Positions 17,649-27,542 of a stretch of DNA of 64,000 bases are shown piece after piece. Positions within the stretch are counted from its first letter, which is position 1. Every line of letters begins with the position of its first letter. The notes beneath the pieces are model-generated. The model made no database searches and had not been told where the DNA came from. It saw only the letters and a program-made list of their open reading frames with translations. Source of the DNA: Lewinellaceae bacterium (GTDB lineage: Bacteria; Bacteroidota; Bacteroidia; Chitinophagales; Saprospiraceae); assembly GCA_020636195.1 (NCBI GenBank), contig JACJYH010000007.1, positions 62,001 to 126,000 of the forward strand. The letters are read 5' to 3'. Both the position numbers and the translations under genes were made by a program.

Positions 17649-18851
17649 ATGAAAACATCATTCACCACCGTCGTGAAGGTTCCTTTTGTCTTTACTTTTT
17701 TAATTTTGACTTTTTCGGCTTTCAGTCAAGTTTGGCAGTATGGGAAAAATAGATATACGATTAAGGTCGATGGAATAGAAAGGGAGTTCTTTGTCCATAT
17801 TCCCCAGAAATATACCGGCAATGAGAAGGTACCTCTCGTCTTCATGCTCCACGGTACGAGTGGCGATGGTGAAAAGTTTTATGATGCTGTTGGGTGGCGA
17901 ACACTCAGTAATCAAGAAGGTTTCATCGCTGTATTTCCCTCATCATTAAAGTACACAATCGTCACAGGAGGCGATACTACCAACATTACAAAATGGAATA
18001 CCACACCTGACACAGAATTTAAAATATTACCACCCGGTGCAGGCGCCGATGACATCAAATTTTTAAGAGAAATTGTCACTCAAATTGTAGATAAATTGAA
18101 CATAGATGAGGACAGAATTTACTTGGAAGGATTTTCAAATGGAGGCCAAATGGCTGCCAAATGTGCCATTGAAATGAGTGATGTATTGGCAGCGGTTTGT
18201 GAAAATGCCAGTTCGTTTTACTTGGATACAACATATCTCCCAAAAAGGAAACTCCCTGTGCTCTTTCAGATCGGAGATAGGGATTATGGTCCCGGCAATG
18301 AAGGTCCGGCTGCTCCAATGTCTTACTTTGATGAACTGATCAGTGACCCCAATATTACCTATAAGGGTGGCAAATTACATTTTATCGCAAAGCGGCATAT
18401 CGAAAATTTTGATTTGCAAAGCGACTTTACCATGGTAGGTGACACCACATTTGCATTGGCAGCGACCTTCCTACCAAACCATCCAGGTCCGGGAACTGGT
18501 TACGAGTTCATTTATGTGTTTGTATATGATCTAGCACATAAGTACCCAAATGGGGAAAATCACCCTTTTAATGCGCCAAGGTTACATTGGGATTGGATGA
18601 AACAGTTCAAAAGAGAATTTGTATCTGCTACTCATGAAGACAAGAACATTCTTCCTTCTTTGACAGTGAATCCTAACCCATCCACTGATTTTATTGAAAT
18701 AGAAAATGCTTCAAACGTTACAATTTTTGATCTTTTTGGTACAACCCAATATTCTGGCACATCTAATTCTCCCATCGATATTTCCTTGTGGAAAAATGGA
18801 TTGTATCTCGTTAGGTCAGATTCAGGAGTTGGAAAGTTTATAAAAATTTAA
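17649..18851 (+). CDS. secreted PHB-depolymerase/feruloyl-esterase-like hydrolase with T9SS domain
   Basis: An alpha/beta hydrolase of the LpqC/poly(3-hydroxybutyrate) depolymerase type. ATG 17649 gives a clear signal peptide ending SAFSQ; the earlier in-frame start at 17610 is less likely. The oxyanion region VFMLHGTSGDG and the nucleophile elbow GFSNGGQ are visible, and a histidine near NHPFNAPRLHWDW may complete the triad. The last 65 residues form a T9SS type A sorting domain (LTVNPNPSTDFIEI ... GLYLVRSDSGVGKFIKI). The enzyme should act on esters or polyesters outside the cell. Single gene with no visible partner. Confidence 0.88.
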   Translation: MKTSFTTVVKVPFVFTFLILTFSAFSQVWQYGKNRYTIKVDGIEREFFVHIPQKYTGNEKVPLVFMLHGTSGDGEKFYDAVGWRTLSNQEGFIAVFPSSLKYTIVTGGDTTNITKWNTTPDTEFKILPPGAGADDIKFLREIVTQIVDKLNIDEDRIYLEGFSNGGQMAAKCAIEMSDVLAAVCENASSFYLDTTYLPKRKLPVLFQIGDRDYGPGNEGPAAPMSYFDELISDPNITYKGGKLHFIAKRHIENFDLQSDFTMVGDTTFALAATFLPNHPGPGTGYEFIYVFVYDLAHKYPNGENHPFNAPRLHWDWMKQFKREFVSATHEDKNILPSLTVNPNPSTDFIEIENASNVTIFDLFGTTQYSGTSNSPIDISLWKNGLYLVRSDSGVGKFIKI

Positions 18852-19035
18852 GTACCAAAATCTGAAATAGCCAAATTTCTGAAAATTAGAAACAGATTAC
18901 AGATTTACGAGCAATACATACCTCAGACGACTCAAAAACGCATCACTATGGAAGCATTACTGAATTACATACTCAGCACTGAAATCAATTGATTCTTGAT
19001 CCCACGTACTTGAAAACTCTAGCAGTTTATGAGGA

Positions 19036-20745
19036 TCAATGAATGCCGTGCATCATCTTTTGTAAGGTCTTTGACAATCCAAAGAGTATCAATGATGCAA
19101 CACCAGCCAAAATAATAAATACCCAGAAGAAGTCATACAATGTGACGATCTGCATACCTAAGAAAGATTTTGGAGCAACAACCTCTGCTACAGTGTCTGC
19201 TCCGCCTTCACCCAAGCCGGCAGGAAGTAAGCTGCTCAAAGTACCCGCTAGTTTATTGGCTAATGCATTTGCCAAAAACCATGTTCCCATAAGTAAGGAC
19301 GAAAAGCGAAGTGGTGACAATTTTGATACCATAGACAATCCTATTGGAGACAAGCAAAGTTCCCCGATGGTGTGGATAAAATAGAGAGATACTAACCACA
19401 TCATACTTATCTTTATTGTAGAATCAACGCCTTTGACACCAAAGGCAATAACCACATATCCCAATGCCACCAAAAGTAAACCAATGGCCATTTTTGTTGG
19501 AGAAGATGGCTGTTTGTCTCCCATCTTAGTCCAAACCCAAGACATGATAGGAGCGAAGATCACAATGACAAGAGGATTCACCGATTGAAACCAACTGGCA
19601 GGAATGACATCCTGTGAAAAACTATGGATATGTCCTGTAAATGTCAATAATACAAGAACGACAGCTATGACGGCTGCTATTGTTAGATGGATGTTTTTCT
19701 TCCATTCGAAGAACCATTCAAAAAACTTCATTAGATAAAAGCCCAAAGCGGCCAATGCAAGTACAATGATATATTTATTGATAGCCAAAGGTACATTTCT
19801 ATCTACATTGGCATCTGCAAATACTGTTAGTGAAGCACCTGCTTGTTCAAATGCGCTCCAGAAAAAGATCACAAAAAATGCAAGAATGAAAATGACAATA
19901 ATCCTGTCTCTTTCAATTTTTGTAATGGATTTGTCCTGAATGATAGCAAAAGGAGATAAGAAAAATGCTGCTACAATTAGGTAAAACGTAATGTCAAAAT
20001 TGGTTTCGAAAATTTGTTTGAAATTCATCAAGAAAAATACAAAAGCTGTACTGGCTATCACAAGCCCTATCACTTTTAAGTCTGTTTTCTTGACTTGTAT
20101 GCCTATGGATTCATTATTTGGACCTTGGAGGTGTTTGTTTTTGAGCAATTCAAAGGAGATCACGCTGATGATCATACCAATACATGCTGCTAAGAATCCC
20201 CATTTGAAATCTGCCGGATTACCCGTATCGCCTAATCCACCACAAATCAGCGGGGAGAAAAATGCACCCAAATTGATCCCCATATAAAAAATGGTAAAGG
20301 CACCATCTACACGGTTATCTTCCTTGGTGTATAGTTGACCTACCATTGTGGATATATTTGGCTTAAAAAATCCATTACCAATAATGAGAAACGTCAGTCC
20401 GGACCACATCAAAGTGATGGCGAGCGCCTTTTCGCTGTAGAAGGATCCACTGAGAAACATCATAAACTGCCCAATGGCCATGATAATCCCTCCAAGGAAA
20501 ATACTTTTTCTATTTCCCCAGTATCTATCTGCTAGATAACCACCTAAAAGCGGAGTCAAATACACCAATCCTGTATAACTTCCATAAATGATCGAAGCCT
20601 CATCTGTTGCTATAAGAAGTGCTTTCGTCATAAATAGTATAAAGATCGCCCTCATACCATAGTAGCTGAAGCGCTCCCACATTTCCGTAAAAAACAATAG
20701 ATAAAGCCCTCTTGGATGGCCTTGCTGTGCTGACTGTGTACTCAT
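19036..20745 (-). CDS. POT/PTR-family proton-coupled oligopeptide transporter
   Basis: Imports di- and tripeptides with protons across the inner membrane. The 569-residue protein has 12-14 transmembrane helices and the POT signature at its N-terminus: ExxER (E21, E24, R25 in EMWERFSYYGMRAI), followed by the FYMGINLGAFFSP motif in helix 5 and the SPIGLSMVSKLSP segment late in the protein. The length is normal for the larger Bacteroidota members, which have an extra helix pair. It follows the small hypothetical gene at 20835 by 89 bp on the same strand. Confidence 0.94.
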   Translation of the reverse strand: MSTQSAQQGHPRGLYLLFFTEMWERFSYYGMRAIFILFMTKALLIATDEASIIYGSYTGLVYLTPLLGGYLADRYWGNRKSIFLGGIIMAIGQFMMFLSGSFYSEKALAITLMWSGLTFLIIGNGFFKPNISTMVGQLYTKEDNRVDGAFTIFYMGINLGAFFSPLICGGLGDTGNPADFKWGFLAACIGMIISVISFELLKNKHLQGPNNESIGIQVKKTDLKVIGLVIASTAFVFFLMNFKQIFETNFDITFYLIVAAFFLSPFAIIQDKSITKIERDRIIVIFILAFFVIFFWSAFEQAGASLTVFADANVDRNVPLAINKYIIVLALAALGFYLMKFFEWFFEWKKNIHLTIAAVIAVVLVLLTFTGHIHSFSQDVIPASWFQSVNPLVIVIFAPIMSWVWTKMGDKQPSSPTKMAIGLLLVALGYVVIAFGVKGVDSTIKISMMWLVSLYFIHTIGELCLSPIGLSMVSKLSPLRFSSLLMGTWFLANALANKLAGTLSSLLPAGLGEGGADTVAEVVAPKSFLGMQIVTLYDFFWVFIILAGVASLILFGLSKTLQKMMHGIH

Positions 20746-20834
20746 ATATTCAAATTTGCCGCTAAAATTAGGCTTTTTATTTAAATTGATACACTAATTG
20801 GAAATAAATTAAGATTATTTCTTGCTATACATTC

Positions 20835-21323
20835 CTAAGTTTCTTGAAATGGTATAGTGATTTCACCGTTTTCTAATACCTCCATGTAATAAGACTTGGA
20901 ATCTTCTCCTGAATAATGTATGCCATCAGTCGAGCGACCAATCATGATTTTAATGGAAAGATCTGTATCAATAGATGCTATGGAAATGGTGATGCTTCCA
21001 TCGTCACTCACACGAGTTCCCGCAATGGATTTGTGCATGATCGAAGTACCTTTAAAGTCTATCGTAGCCAAAATAAAATCATAGCTCAACAAACCACCTT
21101 TCCAATAGACAAATCCAATAAAGTTCTTTTGGTTTGGTAACCGAAAACAAGGAATAAACTCTGTAAATTCGTCCACATCCTTTTCCCAAGGTATTATTTT
21201 CTCAATAAAATCTAAAGATATTGGTGGGTTTTCTTTTGAAAATGCGGAAATGTACTCATCAGAAATGATCACAGGAAGTTCCACCTCTTGAAAAAAATGC
21301 TCTAATTCTTGTAGATACTGCAT
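20835..21323 (-). CDS. hypothetical protein, 162 aa
   Basis: Not recognised. A soluble, acidic, mostly beta-rich protein without signal peptide, membrane helix or clear motif. It starts 11 bp after the parC stop and is probably cotranscribed with it. A conserved-looking stretch, ISFxxPCFRLPNQKNFIGFVYWKGGLLSYDF in outline (residues 55-82), suggests a compact binding domain. No functional claim can be made. Confidence 0.65.
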   Translation of the reverse strand: MQYLQELEHFFQEVELPVIISDEYISAFSKENPPISLDFIEKIIPWEKDVDEFTEFIPCFRLPNQKNFIGFVYWKGGLLSYDFILATIDFKGTSIMHKSIAGTRVSDDGSITISIASIDTDLSIKIMIGRSTDGIHYSGEDSKSYYMEVLENGEITIPFQET

Positions 21324-21334
21324 ACAATCAATGA

Positions 21335-23977
21335 TTAAAAATCCAGTTCAATAGTGTCTCCAGGTTTATACTTATTTTCAGGATGTGATGGTTTCTCTGT
21401 TTCTTTTTGTGGTTCAGAATTAGTTGTATCCTCACTAACTTCCATCGATACTTCAGGGCTTTCCTTTTCTATTTTAACCACCGACAAAAGCTTATGGTCT
21501 GCCAATTTATTACCAAGAGCTTTCCAGCCTTTTATTTCAATAAATTCTGTTACATTGAGTTCTTTCTCCACCTTTGTAGTACCGGATTTAAAGGTGTACA
21601 GAACGGTGCAAGGATGATCTTTCGAAGCAAAATAGAGTTTAGTACCTGTGGTTTCAGGAATGAAGCTAAATTTTTGATCTAGGGTGCTGGTTTCTATTTT
21701 AAATCTTTTTACCATGGTATTTCCTTTTTCTCCATCAAAATAGATGGCTGAAATAACCGTATTTTCATTCAATCTACCGATCTCTAATAGATTGTTGACA
21801 TCATACTTTTTATTGAGATCCAATTGGTGGACTTCGTATTTTCCATCCTTAAATATAGAGAATATGGTGCAACCCGTATCAAAAGCTCCCAAATATTTTC
21901 CTCTACCGTCTTGATTGAGCTTGCCGCTTACTTCATCCATATAGATTTTCATAGCTCCAAGTGATGACTTGCCCACGGATACCAAGCTGATCTTTCTGAC
22001 GGGATATTTTGTTACGATGTTACCTTGTGAACTTCGACCTTTGATAGCCAATTCCCCAAAATCAAACTCAAAACTTTTCTTTTTTGCGGTAGATGATTGA
22101 CTGAGCTGAACATTCACTATTTCAGCTTCTCCGTTGGGATAGGATGCAAAATAAAGCACCTTTGATCCTTTTCCTCCCTTGGTGAGATCATATTCCTTGT
22201 CCCTTGTGATGGCAGTGACATTGAATCTTTTGGCGTAAGCCCTTCCTGTTTCTGTGTCTAAATATACCATGTTATACGTGGTGCGATCATCGGTTTTCAA
22301 CCAAACATCACAATGGATGATATCCTTACCCACAAAGACCTTATCTTCGATTCTTACGACTTTAAACTTTCCATCTCTATTGAATACAATGATGTCTGCG
22401 ATATCAGAGCAATCACAAACAAACTCATCCTTCTTCATGCCCATACCTATGAATCCTTCCTTGCGATCCACATACAACTTGGCATTGTTGGCGACTACTT
22501 CTTTGATTTCAATGGTATCAAATCCTGTGATCTCTGTACGTCTCTCCCTTCCTTTGCCATATTTTTCAAGCAATTTTTCAAAGTAGGCTATGGCAAATTC
22601 CGTCAAATGTGCCAAATCGTGCTTTACCTGCTCCAATTCAGCCAATGTATTGGCCATACTCTCGTCTGCCTTGAAGGTATTGTACTTAGAAATTCTTTTT
22701 ATTTTGATTTCTGTCAGCCTGATGATGTCATCCTCTGTCACATCACGCAACAATTGAATCTTCTTGTCGCCACTTTTTGCAGGAAAAGATGGTGTTGATA
22801 TATATTTTTTTAATCCAACATCGATGATTTTCAGGGATTCCTCCCAGCTCTCTGCTTCTTCGATATCTCGATATATCCTATTTTCAATAAATATTTTCTC
22901 CAAGCTAGCATGGTGCCACTTTTCTTCCAATTCACCTTTCTTGATCTCCAATTCCCTTCTGAGGAGCTCCTGAGTCTGGAAGGTAGAAATCCGTAATATT
23001 TCTGAAACTGTGAGAAACATCGGTTTATTGTCCACAATGACACACGCATTAGGCGAATATGAAATTTCACAATCCGTAAAGGCATACAATGCATCTATCG
23101 TCACATCTGGAGAAACTCCCGGCATCAGCTCGAGCTGAATTTCTACATCTTTGGCGGTGTTATCATAGATTTTCTTTATCTTGATTTGGCCTTTATCATT
23201 CGCTTTTAATATAGAGTCAATCAAACTATTTGTGGTTACGCCAAATGGCAGTTCCACAATATTCAACGTGCTTTTATCGACTTGTTGGACTTTTGCCCGA
23301 ATTTTCACTCTACCTCCGCGACCTCCATCCTGATAATCAGAAACATCTATCATGCCTCCTGTCTGAAAATCAGGAAAAATCTCCACTTTTCTATTTTGAA
23401 GAATTTTAATAGATGCTTTGATCAGTTCAATAAAGTTGTGTGGCAATATCTTTGTAGAAAGTCCTACGGCTATACCTTCTACACCTTGTGAAAGTACCAA
23501 TGGAAACTTGACCGGAAGCGTGACAGGTTCTTTCTTTCTGCCGTCATACGTTAGCTGCCAGTCAGTGGTTTGCGGATTGAAAAGCACTTCAAGTGCAAAC
23601 TTCGTCAATCTCGCTTCTATATACCTAGGCGCAGCGGCAGAATCACCTGTGCGTACGTCGCCCCAATTCCCTTGGCAGTCTATGAGCAGGTCTTTTTGAC
23701 CCATATTGACCAAGGCATCGCCAATGGCTGCATCGCCATGAGGATGGTACTGCATGGTCTGTCCGATGATATTGGCCACTTTGTGGTATCTGCCGTCGTC
23801 CATTTCCTTCATGGCATGGAGAATCCTGCGCTGTACAGGCTTCAGACCATCATCTATATCTGGAACTGCTCTCTCTAAAATAACATAGGATGCATAGTCA
23901 AGAAAATATTCCTTGTACATCCCATTGAGTGTCAATAATTCCTCCGATGTATTTTCAACATTTTTTTTGTCTTGCAT
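21335..23977 (-). CDS. parC: DNA topoisomerase IV subunit A
   Basis: The breakage-reunion subunit that decatenates daughter chromosomes with ParE. The catalytic tyrosine is Y119 (AAAPRYIEARL) and the quinolone-region sequence HPHGDAAIGDALV is at 78-90. Tower and coiled-coil regions follow to about residue 470. A C-terminal beta-pinwheel comes next, and then a low-complexity acidic tail (ESPEVSMEVSEDTTNSEP...) ending GDTIELDF. ParC rather than GyrA is chosen because a typical GyrA-box is not seen and the C-terminal part has the Bacteroidota ParC form. ATG 23977 was preferred to the frame's upstream extension. The parE gene is not next to it. Confidence 0.9.
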   Translation of the reverse strand: MQDKKNVENTSEELLTLNGMYKEYFLDYASYVILERAVPDIDDGLKPVQRRILHAMKEMDDGRYHKVANIIGQTMQYHPHGDAAIGDALVNMGQKDLLIDCQGNWGDVRTGDSAAAPRYIEARLTKFALEVLFNPQTTDWQLTYDGRKKEPVTLPVKFPLVLSQGVEGIAVGLSTKILPHNFIELIKASIKILQNRKVEIFPDFQTGGMIDVSDYQDGGRGGRVKIRAKVQQVDKSTLNIVELPFGVTTNSLIDSILKANDKGQIKIKKIYDNTAKDVEIQLELMPGVSPDVTIDALYAFTDCEISYSPNACVIVDNKPMFLTVSEILRISTFQTQELLRRELEIKKGELEEKWHHASLEKIFIENRIYRDIEEAESWEESLKIIDVGLKKYISTPSFPAKSGDKKIQLLRDVTEDDIIRLTEIKIKRISKYNTFKADESMANTLAELEQVKHDLAHLTEFAIAYFEKLLEKYGKGRERRTEITGFDTIEIKEVVANNAKLYVDRKEGFIGMGMKKDEFVCDCSDIADIIVFNRDGKFKVVRIEDKVFVGKDIIHCDVWLKTDDRTTYNMVYLDTETGRAYAKRFNVTAITRDKEYDLTKGGKGSKVLYFASYPNGEAEIVNVQLSQSSTAKKKSFEFDFGELAIKGRSSQGNIVTKYPVRKISLVSVGKSSLGAMKIYMDEVSGKLNQDGRGKYLGAFDTGCTIFSIFKDGKYEVHQLDLNKKYDVNNLLEIGRLNENTVISAIYFDGEKGNTMVKRFKIETSTLDQKFSFIPETTGTKLYFASKDHPCTVLYTFKSGTTKVEKELNVTEFIEIKGWKALGNKLADHKLLSVVKIEKESPEVSMEVSEDTTNSEPQKETEKPSHPENKYKPGDTIELDF

Positions 23978-24319
23978 GCAATTACAATATAACGGCAAAT
24001 ATATGTGGTTTTTTTCTAATATTATAGAATTGCGTCATGCTGATACAGGATTGGAATGATTTTGGTTAAAAATTAAAGTTATTTTAGCCATGATAACTAT
24101 TCGCTTCATATTTCATTGATGAGCTCATGATGGGAAAATGAAAGTATAAGCAATTTATTGAAAAATGGTGATTGACTGCTTTAACTAAATATTTTCTCCT
24201 TCATTCTTACATCTTCTCCATTTTTACTCAAATATACCTTACTGCTCTGAATATGAAGTATTTATGTCTGAATTGATGATATATATCCCGGAAGATACGC
24301 AAATTGCATATTTGCGCTA
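23978..24319. other. intergenic region, no gene seen
   Basis: AT-rich stretch between parC and the following plus-strand gene. It holds the parC upstream region but no convincing ORF or RNA. Two repeat families follow at 24320-24381 and 24545-24763. Confidence 0.4.
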
Positions 24320-24381
24320 TTAACCCGACTATAACCCGACTATAACCCGTATATAACCCGACTATGACCCGACTATGACTT
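24320..24381. repeat. 11-bp minisatellite, TAACCCGACTA
   Basis: About five and a half tandem units of the 11-mer TAACCCGACTA, with a short variant (CCGTATATAACC) and later units drifting to TGACCCGACTA. It is noncoding and sits between parC and the broken T9SS gene. Copy number probably varies between strains. Confidence 0.75.
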
Positions 24382-24544
24382 GACATTGATTAAATATCGA
24401 ACTATTGATTGACGAAATCCATTTTAGAACCTATTCACTTTGACCTTTGTGTCCACTTCTAGCAAAACGACTTTTCCAACTCCACGGGGATTTTGCTATT
24501 CCATCTTCTTAATTGGCTATTGAACATAGTAAAATACTAAACAA

Positions 24545-24763
24545 CACAAATCCAGGGGCGGAGCCCTGACACCTTCCATTTCGTATTCATATTTTTTAAT
24601 GTCATCAAAAACAAAACATGTAAAATAGCTTTAGAGATAATAATAACCACAAAACAAATCAAGGGGCAAAGCCCTGACACCTTCCCTAGGAGCGCAAGCT
24701 CCGAAAAATCCCCCAAGGGGCATTGTCCTGACACCTTCGTCAGGGCAGAGCCCTGCCATCTTC
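24545..24763. repeat. REP-like GC-rich hairpin repeats
   Basis: Three spaced copies of a unit ending GCCCTGACACCTTC (24545-24577, 24653-24685, 24710-24739) and a fourth hairpin CAGGGCAGAGCCCTG just after. Each carries a short palindrome of the GGGGC...GCCC(C) kind. They are much more GC-rich than their surroundings and resemble REP/BIME-type intergenic repeats. A minus-strand open frame through them is a by-product of the repeat. Confidence 0.65.
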
Positions 24764-24847
24764 AACGTTGTGGGAAAATCCAAAGTAACAATTATAAATA
24801 AATTCATCCACCATTTGAAAAATACCTATATTTGACTATTATTTGAA

Positions 24848-26704
24848 ATGATCAAAAAAAACTTACCTGAAATGAGATTTGTCATTTTTCTATTGTTCAC
24901 AATGTTTCTTGTTCGAGAATCTTATTGCCAAAAGCAAGACTATGTTTGGTTGTATGGGTCAGAAGCCTATGATATTGTATTACCGGACAGGGCGGCAGAT
25001 ACTACAAGAGGCGCTTGCAATATTGACTTTAATTTCGATCCACCTAAACTCTACTATGACCCAAAAAGATTTTTAGATTTTGCAGATTGTAATTCAAGTG
25101 TATGTGATGAAGAAGGCAAGATACTCGCATATACCAATGGTATGGTTATCTATAACTACCAAGACTGGGCGGTAGAGGACACCATCAACTATAGCAATGA
25201 TTGGGAATATAGTAAGATTGAGTATAAGAACATCATCATTCCTGACGGCATTTTAGGGATACAATATGCTTTGCTGCTTCCTGCCCCAGGTCGTTTGGAA
25301 ACTTACTATGTATTTTACTCTACAAGAGATAGATCCAATATTATCTACAATAATCATCAGATTAGATATGCTACATTTTCCATTGGAAAGAATGATCAAG
25401 ATGGAAGCTTAATCAACAAGGATGTACCTGTCATCACAAATGATTCATTGTCCGGAAGTATGACGGCTGTTCGCCATGGGAATGGAAGAGACTGGTGGTT
25501 AATAGCCCCTCGGCGTTATGGAGAAGATGTCTATGTGTATTTAATTGACCCACGTGGGGTTCATTTCCATGAAAGGTATAACACAGGACTGCCTCCTTTA
25601 CTACCCAATGGAGGAATAGGCCAAGTGTACACTTCACCTGACGGAAGTTGGGTCAGTTGGTTATGCGGAGGAAAATTAGATATCGATGGAGGACGATTAT
25701 ATTTAAGTCGTTTTGACCGTTGCAAGGGTGAGTTAAGCAAATCTATGACAATAAATATAGACATGTCTGATTATAAAATTACTCTTGGTGTAAGTTTCTC
25801 TCTAGATAACAGGTATCTGTATATGGCCAATAGAATTTATTTGTATCAATATGACCTTGGAGATGATGATCCTCTCTCTACGGAAGAGAGGGTAGCTACC
25901 TGAGATGGATATGAATATTTTTTTCCTTATGATACCATAAATCCACTTGGGTATGATGTCAATTTTTGTTATTTGGGTCTTGCGCCTGATGGGAGGATTT
26001 ATATCTCCCCTAGTTCTGCTGGAACAAGATTGATGAGTACTATCGAGTATCCTGATGAAAAAGGAGTGTCATGTACAGTAAGGCAACATTCCATTTTAAT
26101 GCCTACCGGAATCTTTCGTGGAATCCCCAACTTCCCGCACTACCGCCTTGGCCCTTTGGACGGATCGCCGTGTGATACCCTCGGTCTGGACAACCACCCC
26201 GTGGCGAAGTTCCGCTACGAGCCGGACAGCCTCGACTATTTGCGGCTGCGGTTTACGGACTTGAGCTATTTTCGGCCGGAGTCGTGGACATGGAACTTCG
26301 GTGACGGTAGCCCACAGGAATCGACGAAAAGTCCATACCACACCTTCCCACATCAGGGTGTCTATCACGTCTGTCTCACCGTCAGCAACGAGAACAGCAG
26401 CAATACCATATGCCGTGACATTGCCCTCGGGACGAGTAGCAGCACAGACATCTCCGCAAGCAAGGCAGACATCACCACCTTTCCGAATCCTGTGGAGGAC
26501 TATCTCCTCGTCACCCTTGGTGAGTACGTGCCCGCACATGGAGAGATCAGCCTCTTTGACATCTCGGGTCACCCTGTGCTGTCGCAACGTCTCTATTACG
26601 GGCAGAATAGTATCGACATGCAGTTGCTCCCTTCAGGCATCTATCTGTGGCGTTTCATTGATGGCAGCGTACAGGTGAGAGAAGGCAAGGTGGTGAAGCG
26701 GTGA
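24848..26704 (+). pseudogene. secreted PKD-domain protein with T9SS sorting domain, interrupted by one TGA
   Basis: One continuous frame of about 618 codons with a single stop (TGA, 25901-25903). The first part (residues 1-351) has a signal peptide ending YCQ and WD40/propeller-like sequence. After the stop the frame continues ...DGYEYFFPYDT...LGLAPDGRIYIS, then a PKD domain (WTWNFGDGSPQES...GVYHVCLTVSNENS) and a T9SS C-terminal domain (FPNPVEDYLLVTL...GIYLWRF...KVVKR). Tryptophan (TGG) is the likely original codon. From about 26120 on the DNA becomes strikingly GC-rich (38/60 in 26161-26220 against 16/60 in 25741-25800), so the 3' module has another origin. A TATATTTG box at 24827-24834 could drive it. 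A sequencing error remains possible. Confidence 0.8.
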
Positions 26705-26845
26705 TAATCACCGTATGCTTTTAAACTTTATACTAAAGTTTCTTTGATTGGTATGAAATCAATGGTGTCCAAAATTAAACCAAATCATTGATATTCAAGC
26801 CTATACTTTTAGTTTGAAAGTAAAGTAGATGACCCATCGAAGTTT

Positions 26846-27538
26846 TTACACTCCGACGATAAGTTTAAATCCTACGCCATGGATGTTGTCCAATTTTATT
26901 CTCTGATCATCAGATAGGTATTTTCTCAATCTACTGATAAATACATCCATACTACGCCCTAAGAAATAATCGTCTTCACCCCACAGTTTTTCAAGGATGA
27001 CTGAGCGTTTTAGCACATTATTTTTGTGATCTAACAGCATTTTCAATAAATCAGCTTCCTTCTGTGTCAGATTGCGGCTTTCTTGTTTGATAGACAAGGT
27101 CAGATTTCTATAATCAAACTCGTATTCCCCAATTCTAAAGACATCATTGATCGCTACAGTGACATATTTTCTTCTGAGAAATACCTCGATCTTCAGTATC
27201 AATTCTTCGATGGAAAATGGTTTTGTAATGTAGTCGTCAGCTCCAAGTTTCAATCCATGAATTCTGTCTTCTTTCATAGATTTTGCAGTCAAAAAAAGCA
27301 CAGGGACATTTGGATCAGCGCTTCTTATTTTTTCAGCGACTGCAAATCCATCCATCTTAGGTAGCATCACATCGAGTATGCACAAGTCAAAGTCATTGGC
27401 TTTGTAGAATGTGTCCACGGCAGTTTCTCCATCCATGCAATGCACTACTTCGTAGCCATGCAACTCCAGATTGTCTTTGGTTACGAAGCTTAGTGTTTCA
27501 TCATCCTCGACATACAATATTTTAGATTTCTCTGACAT
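26846..27538 (-). CDS. OmpR-family response regulator
   Basis: A 230-residue regulator. The receiver domain (1-120) has the acidic pocket (E11, D12, D13), phosphorylation site D56 (LCILDVMLPKMDGF) and the conserved lysine in ITKPFS. A winged-helix DNA-binding domain of OmpR type follows (about 130-230, with LTQKEADLLKMLLDHKN...SMDVFISRLRKYL). It starts 4 bp after the sensor kinase stop and forms one operon with it. Overall similarity is to the RprY-like regulators of Bacteroidota; the regulon is unknown. Confidence 0.95.
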   Translation of the reverse strand: MSEKSKILYVEDDETLSFVTKDNLELHGYEVVHCMDGETAVDTFYKANDFDLCILDVMLPKMDGFAVAEKIRSADPNVPVLFLTAKSMKEDRIHGLKLGADDYITKPFSIEELILKIEVFLRRKYVTVAINDVFRIGEYEFDYRNLTLSIKQESRNLTQKEADLLKMLLDHKNNVLKRSVILEKLWGEDDYFLGRSMDVFISRLRKYLSDDQRIKLDNIHGVGFKLIVGV

Positions 27539-27542
27539 AAAT

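Noticed and set aside
24537..24734. 65-codon minus-strand frame with repeated KVSGLCPLIC-like segments
   Set aside because: The repeated residues are a translation of the GC-rich hairpin repeats, not a protein.
25901..25903. TGA read as selenocysteine or a recoded codon
   Set aside because: No SECIS-like structure or selenoprotein family is suggested, and all other genes use TGA as a normal stop.
26096..26587. 163-codon antisense frame in the GC-rich part of the T9SS gene
   Set aside because: High GC removes stop codons on the opposite strand; the sense frame encodes recognisable PKD and sorting domains.
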